Source: Caenimonas aquaedulcis
GTDB taxonomy: Bacteria; Pseudomonadota; Gammaproteobacteria; Burkholderiales; Burkholderiaceae_C
Assembly: GCF_015831345.1 (NCBI RefSeq)
Contig: NZ_JADWYS010000001.1
Location: 2,818,618-2,882,617 of the forward strand
Length of the DNA stretch: 64,000 bases
Direction: 5' to 3'
Below the pieces are notes generated by a model that saw only the letters and a program-made list of their open reading frames with translations, did no database searches and had not been told where the DNA came from. Positions 51,143-60,126 of the stretch are shown here, one piece after another (position 1 is the stretch's first letter; the number at the start of each line of letters is the position of its first letter). Both the position numbers and the translations under genes were made by a program.

Positions 51143-53146
51143 ATGAGACCTCCGTACGTTCCGCAAATCCGGCGCTACCAGGACTGGCTGCACCGTGAGC
51201 GCGGCCTCGTTTTCGACGACTACGAGGCCCTCTGGCGCTGGTCGGTGGCGGACCTGGCCGCGTTCTGGCAAAGCGTGTGGGACTACTTCGACCTGCGCTC
51301 GCCCACGCCGCACGCGTCCGTGCTCTCGGGCCCGCCGATGCCGCTGGCGAAGTGGTTCGAAGGCGCGCAGTTCAACTATGCGCAGCAGGTCCTGCGTCAC
51401 GTGGATCGCGCGCATGCCGCGGGATGCCCGGCGGTCATCAGCCGCGACGAGAAGGGCCGTCACCGGGAGATGGGCTGGCCCGAACTGCGGCGGCAGGTCG
51501 CCTCGATGGCGCTGCACCTGCAGGCGCAGGGGCTGCGGCCCGGCGACCGCGTGGCGGCTTACCTCCCCAACATTCCCGAAGCGATCGTCGCCTTCCTCGC
51601 CACGGTGAGCGTGGGCGGCGTGTGGAGCATCTGCGCGCCCGACATGGGCACGGCCGCCGTGCTCGACCGCTTCCGCCAGATCGAGCCCAAGGTCCTGATC
51701 GCGTGCGACGGCGTCACCTACGGCGGGCGCGATTTCGACCGGATGGACGTCGTCGCCGAGATGCGCGCCGCGCTGCCCAGCGTGCGGCACCTCATCCTCC
51801 ATGACCACCTGGGCGGCGCGCGCGCATCGGCCGCTGCGACAGGCGAGTGGACGCCGATGGAGCAAGTGACGTCGCGCGACGACGCGCAGACCGCCACTTT
51901 CGAGCCGGTGTGGCTGCCGTTCGACCATCCGCTGTGGATCGTCTATTCCAGCGGCACCACGGGGCTGCCCAAGCCCATCGTGCATGGACACGGCGGCAGT
52001 GTGATCGTCGCGCTGGTGCTCAAGAACCTCCACAACGACATCGGCTGCAGCTACGACGCGAACTCGCGTGGCGAACGCTTCCACTGGTACAGCTCCACGG
52101 GCTGGGTGATGTGGAACGCGAACGTCGCGGGCCTGCTCGATGGCACCACCTGCTGCATCTACGACGGCAACCCGGGCGGCAGCAAGGAGAGACCCGACTG
52201 GTCCGTGCTGTGGCGGTTCGCAGCCGAGACGGGCGTGACCTTCTTCGGCGCGGGGGCGGCGTTCTTCGCCAACTGCATGAAGTCGGGCCTGGATTTGCAG
52301 GACTGCGGCGACTTGAGCGCGATTCGCGCCCTCGGGACCACGGGCTCGCCGCTGTCCGAAGACGCCCAACGCTGGGGGACCGCGCAATTCGAGAAGCTTG
52401 GAACGCCGGGCATCTGGTGGTGCAACATCTCCGGCGGTACGGACTTCGCGGGCGCGTTCATCGGCGGCAACCGCGAGTTGCCGCTCGTTCCGGGCGAGAT
52501 GCAATGCCGCCTCCTCGGCTGCGCAGTCGAGGCCTGGAACGAGGCCGGCGAGCCGGTGATCGGCGAAGTCGGCGAACTGGTCTGCACGCAGCCCATCCCG
52601 TCGATGCCCCTGTACTTCTGGGGCGACGAAGGCAACAAGCGCTACCTCTCCTCCTACTTCGACACCTATCCCGGCGTATGGCGGCATGGCGACTGGCTCA
52701 AGATCACGCCGGCAGGCGGCTGCATCATCTACGGCCGCAGCGACGCCACCATCAACCGCCACGGCCTGCGCATGGGCACCAGCGAGCTGTACAGCGCGGT
52801 CGAGGCATTGCCGGAGGTGCTCGACTCCATGGTGGTCGACCTCGAATACCTGGGACGCGAGAGCTACATGCCGCTCTTCGTCGTGCTGCGCCCCGGCGTG
52901 TCGCTGGACGATGCGATGAAGGCGAAGATCAACGGGGCGATCCGCACGGCGCTGTCGCCGCGGTTCGTTCCCAACGAGATATTCCAGGTGGCCGAGATCC
53001 CGCGCACGCTGACCGGCAAGAAGCAGGAGCTGCCCGTGAAGAAGCTGCTGCTCGGGCAGCCGATGGAGAAAGTCGTGAACCGCGATGCGATGGCCAACCC
53101 GGCCTGCATGGACTGGTATGCCGCACTCGCAAGAAGGCTAGGATGA
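51143..53146 (+). CDS. Acetoacetyl-CoA synthetase
   Basis: The 667-residue ANL-family enzyme has the ATP-binding motif 'LWIVYSSGTTGLPKPIVHGH', the core 'LGTTGSPLSEDAQRWGTAQF', 'YGRSDATINRHGLRMGTSEL' (A8 hinge) and the lysine 'RTLTGKKQELPVKKLLLG' near residue 625. The N-terminal 'FDLRSPTPHASVLSG..MPLAKWFEGAQFNYAQQ' block and the length fit acetoacetate-CoA ligase rather than acetyl-CoA synthetase. It activates acetoacetate for ketone-body or leucine and polyhydroxybutyrate metabolism. The Rieske oxygenase starts four bases later. Confidence 0.92.
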   Translation: MRPPYVPQIRRYQDWLHRERGLVFDDYEALWRWSVADLAAFWQSVWDYFDLRSPTPHASVLSGPPMPLAKWFEGAQFNYAQQVLRHVDRAHAAGCPAVISRDEKGRHREMGWPELRRQVASMALHLQAQGLRPGDRVAAYLPNIPEAIVAFLATVSVGGVWSICAPDMGTAAVLDRFRQIEPKVLIACDGVTYGGRDFDRMDVVAEMRAALPSVRHLILHDHLGGARASAAATGEWTPMEQVTSRDDAQTATFEPVWLPFDHPLWIVYSSGTTGLPKPIVHGHGGSVIVALVLKNLHNDIGCSYDANSRGERFHWYSSTGWVMWNANVAGLLDGTTCCIYDGNPGGSKERPDWSVLWRFAAETGVTFFGAGAAFFANCMKSGLDLQDCGDLSAIRALGTTGSPLSEDAQRWGTAQFEKLGTPGIWWCNISGGTDFAGAFIGGNRELPLVPGEMQCRLLGCAVEAWNEAGEPVIGEVGELVCTQPIPSMPLYFWGDEGNKRYLSSYFDTYPGVWRHGDWLKITPAGGCIIYGRSDATINRHGLRMGTSELYSAVEALPEVLDSMVVDLEYLGRESYMPLFVVLRPGVSLDDAMKAKINGAIRTALSPRFVPNEIFQVAEIPRTLTGKKQELPVKKLLLGQPMEKVVNRDAMANPACMDWYAALARRLG

Positions 53147-53150
53147 ACCC

Positions 53151-54197
53151 ATGTTTCTCATGAACTGCTGGTACGTGGCCGCCTGGGACCACGAGCTCAT
53201 CGACGGCAGGCTGCTCGCGCGCACGCTGCTGAACGAGCGCATCCTCCTGTACAAGGGCGACAGCGGCAGGGTCGTGGCGCTGAAGGACCGCTGCTGCCAC
53301 CGCGGTGCGCCGCTGTCCCTCGGCCGGCGGGAGGGTGACTGCATCCGCTGCATGTACCACGGCCTGAAGTTCGACGCGACGGGCAAGTGCATCCAGATCC
53401 CGGGGCAGGACAACATCCCGGCGAAGCTCGGCGTGCGCAGCTACCCGGTCGTGGAACGTGACCACCTCGTGTGGATCTGGATGGGCGAGCCCGAACGGGC
53501 GGATCCCGAGGACATCCTCGACTTCCCCTACCTGCGCGAGCCGCAATGGAAGGGCATCCCGGGCTACCTGCACTACGACGCGAATTACCTGCTCATCGTG
53601 GACAACCTGAGCGACTTCGCGCACCTGGCCTTCGTGCACACGAAGACGCTCGGGGGATCGGAGGAATATGCGTACGTCACCAAGCCGCTGATGATGGAGC
53701 GGCTCGAGCGGGGCTTTCGCGTGGAGCGCTGGCACATGGATGCGCCGCCGCCGCCCTTCCACAAGAAGGTGCTGCCGGCTGCGCAGAAGACGCAGAACGT
53801 GGACCGCCGCAACATCGGGCACATGCACATCCCGGGCAACTTCTTCCTGTTCACGCTGTTCTCGCCTGCCGGCACCGGCGCGGACAAGGGCAACATGGAC
53901 GGCGCGAAGGAATACCGCAACTGCCAGTTCATGACGCCGGAGACGGACAGGACGACGCACCACTTCTGGATCTACCTGAACAACTTCGAGGGCGGCGATG
54001 CGAACATCTCGCGCTCGCTGCATGCCAGCCTGATCGAGGGCTTCATGGAAGACAAGCACATCATCGAGGCGCAGCAGCGCGCGATGGACGAAGACCCGGA
54101 CTTCAAGCTGCTGGCGGTGGTGGCCGATGCGCCGCTCGCGCATTTCCGCCGGACGCTGGACCAGCTGATCGAGAAAGAGCGCGCGCCGGCAGCCTAG
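53151..54197 (+). CDS. Rieske aromatic oxygenase, VanA-like
   Basis: The 348-residue protein has the Rieske cluster ligands in 'DRCCHRGAPLSLGRREGDC' and the following 'CMYHGLKFDATGKC' (C-x-H...C-x2-H), and the mononuclear iron site 'IVDNLSDFAHLAFVH' (D-x2-H-x4-H type). This is the pattern of vanillate O-demethylase oxygenase and related O-demethylases. It hydroxylates or demethylates an aromatic substrate with an external reductase; no VanB-like reductase is adjacent. It overlaps the convergent DMT gene by four bases. Confidence 0.9.
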   Translation: MFLMNCWYVAAWDHELIDGRLLARTLLNERILLYKGDSGRVVALKDRCCHRGAPLSLGRREGDCIRCMYHGLKFDATGKCIQIPGQDNIPAKLGVRSYPVVERDHLVWIWMGEPERADPEDILDFPYLREPQWKGIPGYLHYDANYLLIVDNLSDFAHLAFVHTKTLGGSEEYAYVTKPLMMERLERGFRVERWHMDAPPPPFHKKVLPAAQKTQNVDRRNIGHMHIPGNFFLFTLFSPAGTGADKGNMDGAKEYRNCQFMTPETDRTTHHFWIYLNNFEGGDANISRSLHASLIEGFMEDKHIIEAQQRAMDEDPDFKLLAVVADAPLAHFRRTLDQLIEKERAPAA

Positions 54198-55093
54198 GCG
54201 GCCTTGCGGCGATTCACCAGGACGATCCCGACGGCGACCCCGCACAGCGCGAGCACGAGCTGCGCCGTCAGCGGCTCGTGCAGCAGCGCCACGCCCAGCA
54301 CGAGCGCGAACACCGGCGTGAGGAAGGTGAAGGACGACATCTGCGTGGCCGGATAGTGCCGCAGCAGCCACATCCACGCGAGGTAGCTGGCGAAGGCGCC
54401 GACGACTGTCTGCATGGCGAGCGAGCCCCAGGCCCATGCGGGATAGTGCAGCGACCAGGTCTCGCCGAGCGCCAGCGACAGCAGGGGCGCCGCCACGGTG
54501 GTGACGGCCACCTGGTAGAACAGGGTCTTCTCCGCGCTGGCGGTGGCCATCGCGCTCGCGCGTATCACGAGCGTGGTGAGGCCCCAGAAGACGCCCGCCG
54601 CGATGGCGAACGCGTCGCCGCGCATCTGGTTGGCCGTGTGCGGGCCGTTGAAGCCTTCGCTGAATGCGACGGCCACCGCCGCGAAGGCGATGACGAGCCC
54701 CGCCCACTGGACCAGGCGCAGCTTCTCCGACGGCACGAAGCGGGGCAGCAGCAGCGCGACCACGAAGGGCGAGCTGTAGAGGAACACCGTGAGGCGCGAC
54801 GCCGCGGTGTCGCGCAGGCCCAGATAGATGCAGCTGAATTCACCCGCGAAAAGCAGGCCCGCGAGCAGGCCCGGCCACAGGGTGCGGTCGCGCGCGAAGA
54901 GACGCACACCACGCGCCGCGCACCACGCCCAGAGCAGCACCGTGGCGCCGGCGAAACGAATCGACGCCTGCCAGAGCGGCGGAATCTCGGTGACGGTGGT
55001 CTTGATGAGGATCTGCTGGAAGCCCCAGAAGAGGCAGCAGGCCAGCAGGATGGAGACGGCGAGCGCGTCGAGGTGATGCTTGCGTTCGATCAT
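54194..55093 (-). CDS. DMT-superfamily (EamA) transporter
   Basis: The start at 55093 ('MIERKHHLDALAVSILLACC') gives 299 residues with ten predicted membrane helices in two EamA repeats: 'LWQASIRFAGATVLLWAWCA' in the first, and 'LYPAWAWGSLAMQTVVGAFA'-like and 'FLTPVFALVLGVALLHEPLT' in the second. It exports or imports small metabolites, substrate unknown. It follows the MarR gene by 27 bases on the same strand. Confidence 0.9.
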   Translation of the reverse strand: MIERKHHLDALAVSILLACCLFWGFQQILIKTTVTEIPPLWQASIRFAGATVLLWAWCAARGVRLFARDRTLWPGLLAGLLFAGEFSCIYLGLRDTAASRLTVFLYSSPFVVALLLPRFVPSEKLRLVQWAGLVIAFAAVAVAFSEGFNGPHTANQMRGDAFAIAAGVFWGLTTLVIRASAMATASAEKTLFYQVAVTTVAAPLLSLALGETWSLHYPAWAWGSLAMQTVVGAFASYLAWMWLLRHYPATQMSSFTFLTPVFALVLGVALLHEPLTAQLVLALCGVAVGIVLVNRRKAA

Positions 55094-55120
55094 CGTCCCG
55101 ATGTTACGTGCCGCGCGCAT

Positions 55121-55558
55121 TCAGCCGCGTGCGAGCTTGGCGAGCAGCTTTTTCAGCGCCGCCTTTTCGGAGGTTTCGAGCGTGCGCAGCATGGCGGCCT
55201 CGTGCGTGCGCGCCTTGTTGACGAGCGGCTTCACGAGGCGCTTGCCGGCGGCGGTGGCGACGACCAGCGTGCGGCGCTGGTCCGCCGGGTCCGCCTGCAG
55301 CGCCACCCAGCCCTGCTCGTTCATGCGCTGCACGAGCTTGGTGACGGTGGGCTGCTTGGACAGGACCTCGTGCGCGAGCTGGCTGATGGTCACCGGGTCG
55401 CCGTCGTGCAGCGTGGCGAGCACGCGCCATTCGATGGAACTCAGGCCCGCTGCGCGCACGTGCGCATCGAAGTCCTTGTAGAGGGCGTGGTTCGCCTGGC
55501 CGAGCAGGTAGCCCAGGTAGCCATCCACGAAACGTGGGTGCGCCATGGCGGCCCTCAT
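55121..55558 (-). CDS. MarR-family transcriptional regulator
   Basis: The 145-residue protein has the winged helix-turn-helix of MarR: 'GLSSIEWRVLATLHDGDPVT', 'ISQLAHEVLSKQPTVTKLVQ' and wing 'ALQADPADQRRTLVVATAAG'. It is coupled to the flavin reductase gene by ATGA at 55555-55558. An inverted repeat in the divergent promoter (56080-56097) is its likely operator. By analogy with NicR of nicotinate degradation it may sense an aromatic acid intermediate and control the NicX-like operon. Confidence 0.9.
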   Translation of the reverse strand: MRAAMAHPRFVDGYLGYLLGQANHALYKDFDAHVRAAGLSSIEWRVLATLHDGDPVTISQLAHEVLSKQPTVTKLVQRMNEQGWVALQADPADQRRTLVVATAAGKRLVKPLVNKARTHEAAMLRTLETSEKAALKKLLAKLARG

Positions 55559-56094
55559 CCCTGCACCGGATGCTCGGTGTAGTAGCGTCCGCCGTGGAAG
55601 AGCAGGGGGGAGGCGCCCGCGCGCCAGCTGCAGCGCTCCACCTCGCCGACGAAGATGACGTGGTCGCCCTCGTCGTAGCGGCTGCGGTTGAAGCATTCGA
55701 AGGCGGCCGCGGCGCCGGTGAGCAGCGGGGAGCCCGCGAGCCCTTCCGTGAAGTTCACCCCGCTCCAGCGGTCCGCGCCCTTGAGCGCGAAGCGTTCGGC
55801 GAGCGCCTTCTGGTCGTTGGCCAGCACGTTGATCGCATAGTGGGAGCCCGCGCGGAAGGCAGGCAGGGACGCGGCGGCCTGCGCGAGGCTCCACAGGACG
55901 AGCGGCGGGTCGAGCGAGACCGAGTTGAATGAATTGGCGGTGAGGCCGATGACCTGCCCATCCGCAGTGCGTGCCGTGACGATGGTGACGCCGGTGGCGA
56001 ACATGCCGAGCGCCGCGCGGAACTCCTGCGACGAGAAGCTGGGCGGCTGGGCCTTCCTGGGCGGCGTCATGTCGGGTGTTGCATGAATTTTCAT
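55555..56094 (-). CDS. Flavin reductase-like domain protein (HpaC/NicC-partner type)
   Basis: The 179-residue protein contains 'FRAALGMFATGVTIVTARTA' and 'LTANSFNSVSLDPPLVLWSL', the FMN-binding core, and 'HYAINVLANDQKALAERFA' and 'HVIFVGEVERCSWRAGA', all typical of two-component flavin reductases (HpaC, NtaB). It supplies reduced flavin to a monooxygenase. No monooxygenase partner is next to it. Two ATGs (56094, 56070) are possible; the first overlaps the palindromic operator. Confidence 0.88.
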   Translation of the reverse strand: MKIHATPDMTPPRKAQPPSFSSQEFRAALGMFATGVTIVTARTADGQVIGLTANSFNSVSLDPPLVLWSLAQAAASLPAFRAGSHYAINVLANDQKALAERFALKGADRWSGVNFTEGLAGSPLLTGAAAAFECFNRSRYDEGDHVIFVGEVERCSWRAGASPLLFHGGRYYTEHPVQG

Positions 56095-56097
56095 GTA
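56080..56097. promoter_or_regulatory. Probable MarR operator in the divergent promoter
   Basis: TGCATGAA-TT-TTCATGTA is an inverted repeat with a perfect core CATGAA-TT-TTCATG (56082-56095). It lies between the flavin reductase start and a -10-like TATTAT (56096-56101) for the NicX-like operon. The length and AT-rich symmetry fit a MarR dimer site controlling both directions. Confidence 0.65.
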
Positions 56098-56120
56098 TTA
56101 TGGACTGAAAGCGAGAGACC

Positions 56121-57155
56121 ATGTTGCCACCCCTCCTGGAGCCCGCCTGGGTCCACGCATTCGAGGCCGTGCTGGCCCGCTGCGCGCTGCGGCCGGGCGA
56201 CACCGTGGCCGTGCTGGGGGAAAGCACCAGCCGCCCGGAACTCCCGGCGCTCGCGCGGTTCGCGGCGCAGCGGATGGGCTGCAAAACCTTCGACATCGTG
56301 GTGCCCACGCCTTTCGAGCCCGGGCCCGCCGTCCGTTCGACCGGCGCTTCTTGCGCACTGCGGCAATCCCCTCCCGTCATTGCCGCGCTGGCCGCGAGCA
56401 CGCTTGTCCTCGACTGCACCGTGGAAGGGCTGATGCACGCGCCCGAACTGCCCGCCATCCTGAAGGGCGGCGCCCGCGTGGTGTACATCAGCAACGAGCA
56501 TCCGGAAGCGCTCGCGCGCCTCGTACCCGGCGACGCGCTCGAGCCGCTCGTGAAGGACCACGTCAAGCGGCTGCGCGCGGCGCGCGAGATGCGCGTTGCC
56601 TCGCCCGCCGGCACGGACCTGCGCATCTCGCTGCAAGGTGCGACCTGCGGCGGCAACTGGGGCTACACGTCGCGGCCCGGCACGATGACGCACTGGCCCG
56701 GCGGCCTGGCGCTCGCGTTCCCCGCCGCCTCCAGCGTCAACGGCACGCTGGTGCTCGCGCCCGGCGACGTCAACCTCACCTTCAAGCGCTACATCGAACA
56801 GCCCGTCACGCTGCGCATCGAGGGCGACTATGTGACCCGCATCGAGGGCGACGGCGTCGACGCGCAGCTGATGCGCAGCTACATCGACGCGTGGGGCGAT
56901 CGCGACGCGTACGCGGTCAGCCACGTGGGCTATGGCCTGAACGCCGCCGCGCGCTGGGACAGCATGGCGCTGTACGACAAGCGCGATTTCAACGGCACGG
57001 AGCTGCGCGCCTTCGCGGGCAACTTCCTCTACAGCACGGGCGCGAACGAAGTCGCGGGGCGCCACACGCGCGGGCACTTCGACCTGCCCATGCGCCATTG
57101 CACGGTGGAGCTCGACGGCGTGGCCGTGGTGGACGCGGGGGCGGTGGTCGCATGA
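56121..57155 (+). CDS. NicX-like 2,5-dihydroxypyridine 5,6-dioxygenase (M29-like fold)
   Basis: The 344-residue protein matches the M29-like iron dioxygenase NicX by length and by the metal triad: His268 ('AVSHVGYGLNAAARW'), His319 and Asp321 ('RHTRGHFDLPMRHCTVELDG'). These positions agree within a few residues with His265, His318 and Asp320 that I recall for the Pseudomonas enzyme. It would cleave an N-heteroaromatic diol ring to N-formylmaleamate. A leucyl aminopeptidase of the same fold is the alternative. The next gene, a hydrolase, overlaps as ATGA and fits the deformylase step. Confidence 0.78.
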   Translation: MLPPLLEPAWVHAFEAVLARCALRPGDTVAVLGESTSRPELPALARFAAQRMGCKTFDIVVPTPFEPGPAVRSTGASCALRQSPPVIAALAASTLVLDCTVEGLMHAPELPAILKGGARVVYISNEHPEALARLVPGDALEPLVKDHVKRLRAAREMRVASPAGTDLRISLQGATCGGNWGYTSRPGTMTHWPGGLALAFPAASSVNGTLVLAPGDVNLTFKRYIEQPVTLRIEGDYVTRIEGDGVDAQLMRSYIDAWGDRDAYAVSHVGYGLNAAARWDSMALYDKRDFNGTELRAFAGNFLYSTGANEVAGRHTRGHFDLPMRHCTVELDGVAVVDAGAVVA

Positions 57156-57937
57156 ATCCCCCCGCCTTCACCGTCCTGGGCGGCGGGCCCACCGTGCTGA
57201 TGCTCCACGGCATCGGCGGCGGCCACCTGTCGTTCGCGCCGCAGGTGGAGACGCTCGCCTCGTCGGGCTATCGCGCCATCGCATGGGACATGCCGGGCTA
57301 CGGCCGCAGCGCGCCGATCGAGCCGTACAACTTCAAGGGCCTCGCGCAAAGCTGCATCGCGCTCATCGAGAACCTGCAGTGCGGCGACGTCGTGCTGGTG
57401 GGCCACAGCATGGGGGGCATGGTCGCGCAGGAGGTCATGGCGCGCCGACCCGAGCTCGTGAGCAAACTGGTGCTCTGCGGCACGTCGCCGTCCTTCGGCA
57501 AGCCCGACGGGCAGTGGCAGCGCGAGTTCATCGCGCAGCGCACCGCGCCGCTGGACGCGGGCAAGACGATGGCCGAGCTCGCGCAAGTGCTGGTCCCCCA
57601 GATGGTGGGGCCGGGTTCGCTGCCCGAGGGCGTGCGCCTCGCCGCGCATTGCATGGGCCTCGTGCCCGCGTCGACCTACCGGCGCGCGCTCGAGGCGCTG
57701 GTCACCTTCGACAGGCGCGCAGCCCTTGCGCAGATCCGCGTGCCGACGCTCGTGATCGCGGGCGAGCACGACAGGAACGCACCGCCGGCGGTCATGAAGA
57801 AGATGGCCGATGCGATCGCCAACAGCACCTACCTGGAGATGCCGGGGATCGGCCACCTGCAGAACCTGGAAGCGCCCGACGAATTCGACGGGATGCTGCT
57901 GAACTTCCTCGCGTTGCCGCGCGAGTTGATGCACTAG
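57152..57937 (+). CDS. Alpha/beta hydrolase, possible N-formylmaleamate deformylase (NicD-like)
   Basis: The 261-residue protein has 'PTVLMLHGIGGGHLSFAPQV', nucleophile elbow 'VVLVGHSMGGMVAQEVMARR' with Ser near residue 88, 'IRVPTLVIAGEHDRNAPPAV' for Asp and 'LEMPGIGHLQNLEAPDEF' for His. The pairing with a NicX-like dioxygenase supports a deformylase or C-C hydrolase role in pyridine degradation, but the sequence itself only shows a meta-cleavage-type hydrolase. It overlaps the dioxygenase by ATGA and lies 20 bases before the acyl-CoA dehydrogenase. Confidence 0.82.
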   Translation: MNPPAFTVLGGGPTVLMLHGIGGGHLSFAPQVETLASSGYRAIAWDMPGYGRSAPIEPYNFKGLAQSCIALIENLQCGDVVLVGHSMGGMVAQEVMARRPELVSKLVLCGTSPSFGKPDGQWQREFIAQRTAPLDAGKTMAELAQVLVPQMVGPGSLPEGVRLAAHCMGLVPASTYRRALEALVTFDRRAALAQIRVPTLVIAGEHDRNAPPAVMKKMADAIANSTYLEMPGIGHLQNLEAPDEFDGMLLNFLALPRELMH

Positions 57938-57957
57938 GTGGGGACAAGGACAAGGCG

Positions 57958-59214
57958 ATGGACTCACTGCCCGCGCTCGGATTCACGCCCGCTGTCGGCG
58001 ACCTGCCCTTCACCGCGCAGCAGCGGTCGCTGCTGGCGCTCGCCCACGAGCTCGGGCGAACGAAGTTCGCGCCGCGCGCCGCGCAGTGGGACCGCGAGGC
58101 GGCCTTCCCCATGGCGAACTACGAGGACCTGCGCACGGCGGGCTTGCTGGCCCTGTGCGTCCCGAAGGATCACGGCGGGTTGGGTGCCGACTACGCGACC
58201 TACATGCTGGTCGCGGCGGAACTCGGCCGGTTTTGCGGGGCCACCGCGCTCACCTACAACATGCACATCTGCTCGACGATGTGGACGGGCGTGCTGGCCG
58301 ACGGCATCGCGATGACGGATGCGCAGCGCGCGGAGCATGCGCACCGACGCGAGCTGCATTTCCGCCGCGTCGTGCAGGACGGCGCGATCTATGCGCAGCC
58401 CTTCTCCGAAGGCAGCGCCGCGGCCGCGGGCCGCGCGCCCTTCGGCACGACGGCGCGCAAGGTCGATGGCGGCTGGGTCGTCAACGGCCGCAAGATCTTC
58501 GCTTCGCTCTCCGGCGCCGCCGACTACTACGGCGTGCTGTGCACGGAGGACAAGGGCGACGAGAAGCCCGACGCGCGCGACACCCTGTATCTCGCGGTGC
58601 CTGCCACGAGCGAAGGCTTCACCATCGGCGGCGAGTGGGACCCGCTCGGCATGCGGGGCACGGTCAGCCGCAACCTCGGCTTCAAGGAGGTGTTCGTCTC
58701 CGACGACGAACAGCTGATGCCGCGCGGCATCTACTTCCGCGGCGCGCAGACCTGGCCCGCGATGTTCTTCACGCTCGCACCCACCTATCTCGGCATCGCG
58801 AACGCGGCTTACGACTTCACGGTGAGCTACCTGCGCGGGGAAGTGCCGGGGGAGCCGCCCGTGAAGCGCCGCATGTACCCGACCAAGCAGGTCGCGGTCG
58901 CGCAGATGCGCATCCAGCTCGAATCGATGAAGAGCCTCTTCACGCGCGCCATCCTCGAAGCTGGGCCGAACCCCTCGAAGGACGCGCGCATGCGCCTGTA
59001 CGCGGCGCAGTACAGCGTCATGGAAGGCGCGAACGACATCGCGCGGCTGGCCATCCGCACCTGCGGGGGCCAGAGCATGATGAAGCACCTGCCGCTCGAG
59101 CGGCTCTACCGGGACAGCCGCTGCGGCTCGCTGATGCTGCCCTGGACCGCCGAACTGGTGCTGGACCGCATGGGCCGCGAAACCCTGTACGAGCCCGGCG
59201 AGCGGGACGAGTAG
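57958..59214 (+). CDS. Acyl-CoA dehydrogenase family protein
   Basis: The 418-residue protein shows the three-domain acyl-CoA dehydrogenase build: helical N-terminus ('LALCVPKDHGGLGADYATYM'), middle beta domain ('VVNGRKIFASLSGAADYYGV', 'WDPLGMRGTVSRNLGFKEVF') and C-terminal helices ('MRLYAAQYSVMEGANDIARL', 'HLPLERLYRDSRCGSLMLPW'). The catalytic base is not obvious at the usual site, and it could instead be a flavin-dependent hydroxylase of the DszC/HsaA type. That would suit the nearby flavin reductase. FAD use is clear; substrate unknown. Confidence 0.87.
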   Translation: MDSLPALGFTPAVGDLPFTAQQRSLLALAHELGRTKFAPRAAQWDREAAFPMANYEDLRTAGLLALCVPKDHGGLGADYATYMLVAAELGRFCGATALTYNMHICSTMWTGVLADGIAMTDAQRAEHAHRRELHFRRVVQDGAIYAQPFSEGSAAAAGRAPFGTTARKVDGGWVVNGRKIFASLSGAADYYGVLCTEDKGDEKPDARDTLYLAVPATSEGFTIGGEWDPLGMRGTVSRNLGFKEVFVSDDEQLMPRGIYFRGAQTWPAMFFTLAPTYLGIANAAYDFTVSYLRGEVPGEPPVKRRMYPTKQVAVAQMRIQLESMKSLFTRAILEAGPNPSKDARMRLYAAQYSVMEGANDIARLAIRTCGGQSMMKHLPLERLYRDSRCGSLMLPWTAELVLDRMGRETLYEPGERDE

Positions 59215-59251
59215 GGTGGCCGTGCGGGGCGGGTTGTAAGAAACGGCGCCG

Positions 59252-59270
59252 GGCCCCGACAACCGGGGTC
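59252..59270. terminator. GC-rich hairpin after the acyl-CoA dehydrogenase gene
   Basis: GGCCCCG-ACAAC-CGGGGTC forms a seven-pair stem (one G-T) with a five-base loop, flanked by GGCGCC on both sides (59245-59250 and 59282-59287). It starts 37 bases after the stop of the dehydrogenase gene. No T-run follows, so it may be a Rho-independent-like attenuator, an mRNA stabiliser or nothing. Confidence 0.35.
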
Positions 59271-59313
59271 GATGCGCCCACGGCGCCCTGTCTGTCCCAC
59301 CCCCGGAGGTCCC

Positions 59314-60126
59314 ATGGAACCTGCAGTACGCCCGCCACCCCTCCTCTATCGGCACCGCTTGCCCGTGCGCGTGATGCACTGGATCAATGTGCTCTGCCTG
59401 GTCATCCTGCTCATGAGCGGGCTGCAGATCTTCAATGCCCACCCGGCGCTCTACTGGAGCCAGGACTCGCGCGACTCCACCCGCATCATGCAGATCACGC
59501 AAAAGCAGGTGGACGGCCAGTGGCGCGGCGTCACCCGCATCGGCGGCGCGGAGTTCGACACGCACGGCGTGCTGGGCACCTCCCTCGGCGCGGATGGCGA
59601 GTACGCGGCGCGCGCCTTCCCGTCGTGGGCGACGATTCCCGGCACGCAATGGCTGGCGATGGCCCGCGTGTGGCACTTCTTCTTCGCCTGGCTGTTCGTG
59701 GTCAATGGCATCGCCTATGTGCTGTGGACGATTTTCAGCGGGCACCTGCGCCGCGACATGCTGCCGACGCGGGGCGAATGGCGCGGCATCGGGCGTTCGG
59801 TCAAGGACCACCTGCTGCTGCGCCATGCCCACGGCGAGGACGCGCGGCGCTACAACGTCCTGCAGAACATCGCCTACCTCACCATCGTGTTCGGCGTGCT
59901 GCCGCTCATCGTGCTCGGTGGCTGGGCGATGTCGCCGATGATGGATTCCTTCGCGCCCGGATGGGTGGACCTGCTGGGCGGGCGGCAGGCGGCGCGCACG
60001 CTGCATTTCGTCGCGGCGGTGCTGCTGGTCGCCTTCGTGCTCGTGCACCTGTTCGAGGTGATCGTCACGGGCCTCGTCAACAACCTGCGGTCCATGGTCA
60101 CCGGTTACTGGAGGCTGCCGAAATGA
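59314..60126 (+). CDS. Membrane cytochrome b subunit (Ni/Fe-hydrogenase/thiosulfate reductase type)
   Basis: The 270-residue protein starts at ATG 59314 behind GGAGG. It has four to five membrane segments with haem-ligand histidines: 'RHRLPVRVMHWINVLCLVIL', 'MARVWHFFFAWLFVVNGIAY', 'ARTLHFVAAVLLVAFVLVHL'. This is the cytochrome b561/HyaC fold. It passes electrons between the quinone pool and a periplasmic partner, here the molybdoenzyme encoded next, whose start overlaps this stop (ATGA). Confidence 0.93.
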   Translation: MEPAVRPPPLLYRHRLPVRVMHWINVLCLVILLMSGLQIFNAHPALYWSQDSRDSTRIMQITQKQVDGQWRGVTRIGGAEFDTHGVLGTSLGADGEYAARAFPSWATIPGTQWLAMARVWHFFFAWLFVVNGIAYVLWTIFSGHLRRDMLPTRGEWRGIGRSVKDHLLLRHAHGEDARRYNVLQNIAYLTIVFGVLPLIVLGGWAMSPMMDSFAPGWVDLLGGRQAARTLHFVAAVLLVAFVLVHLFEVIVTGLVNNLRSMVTGYWRLPK

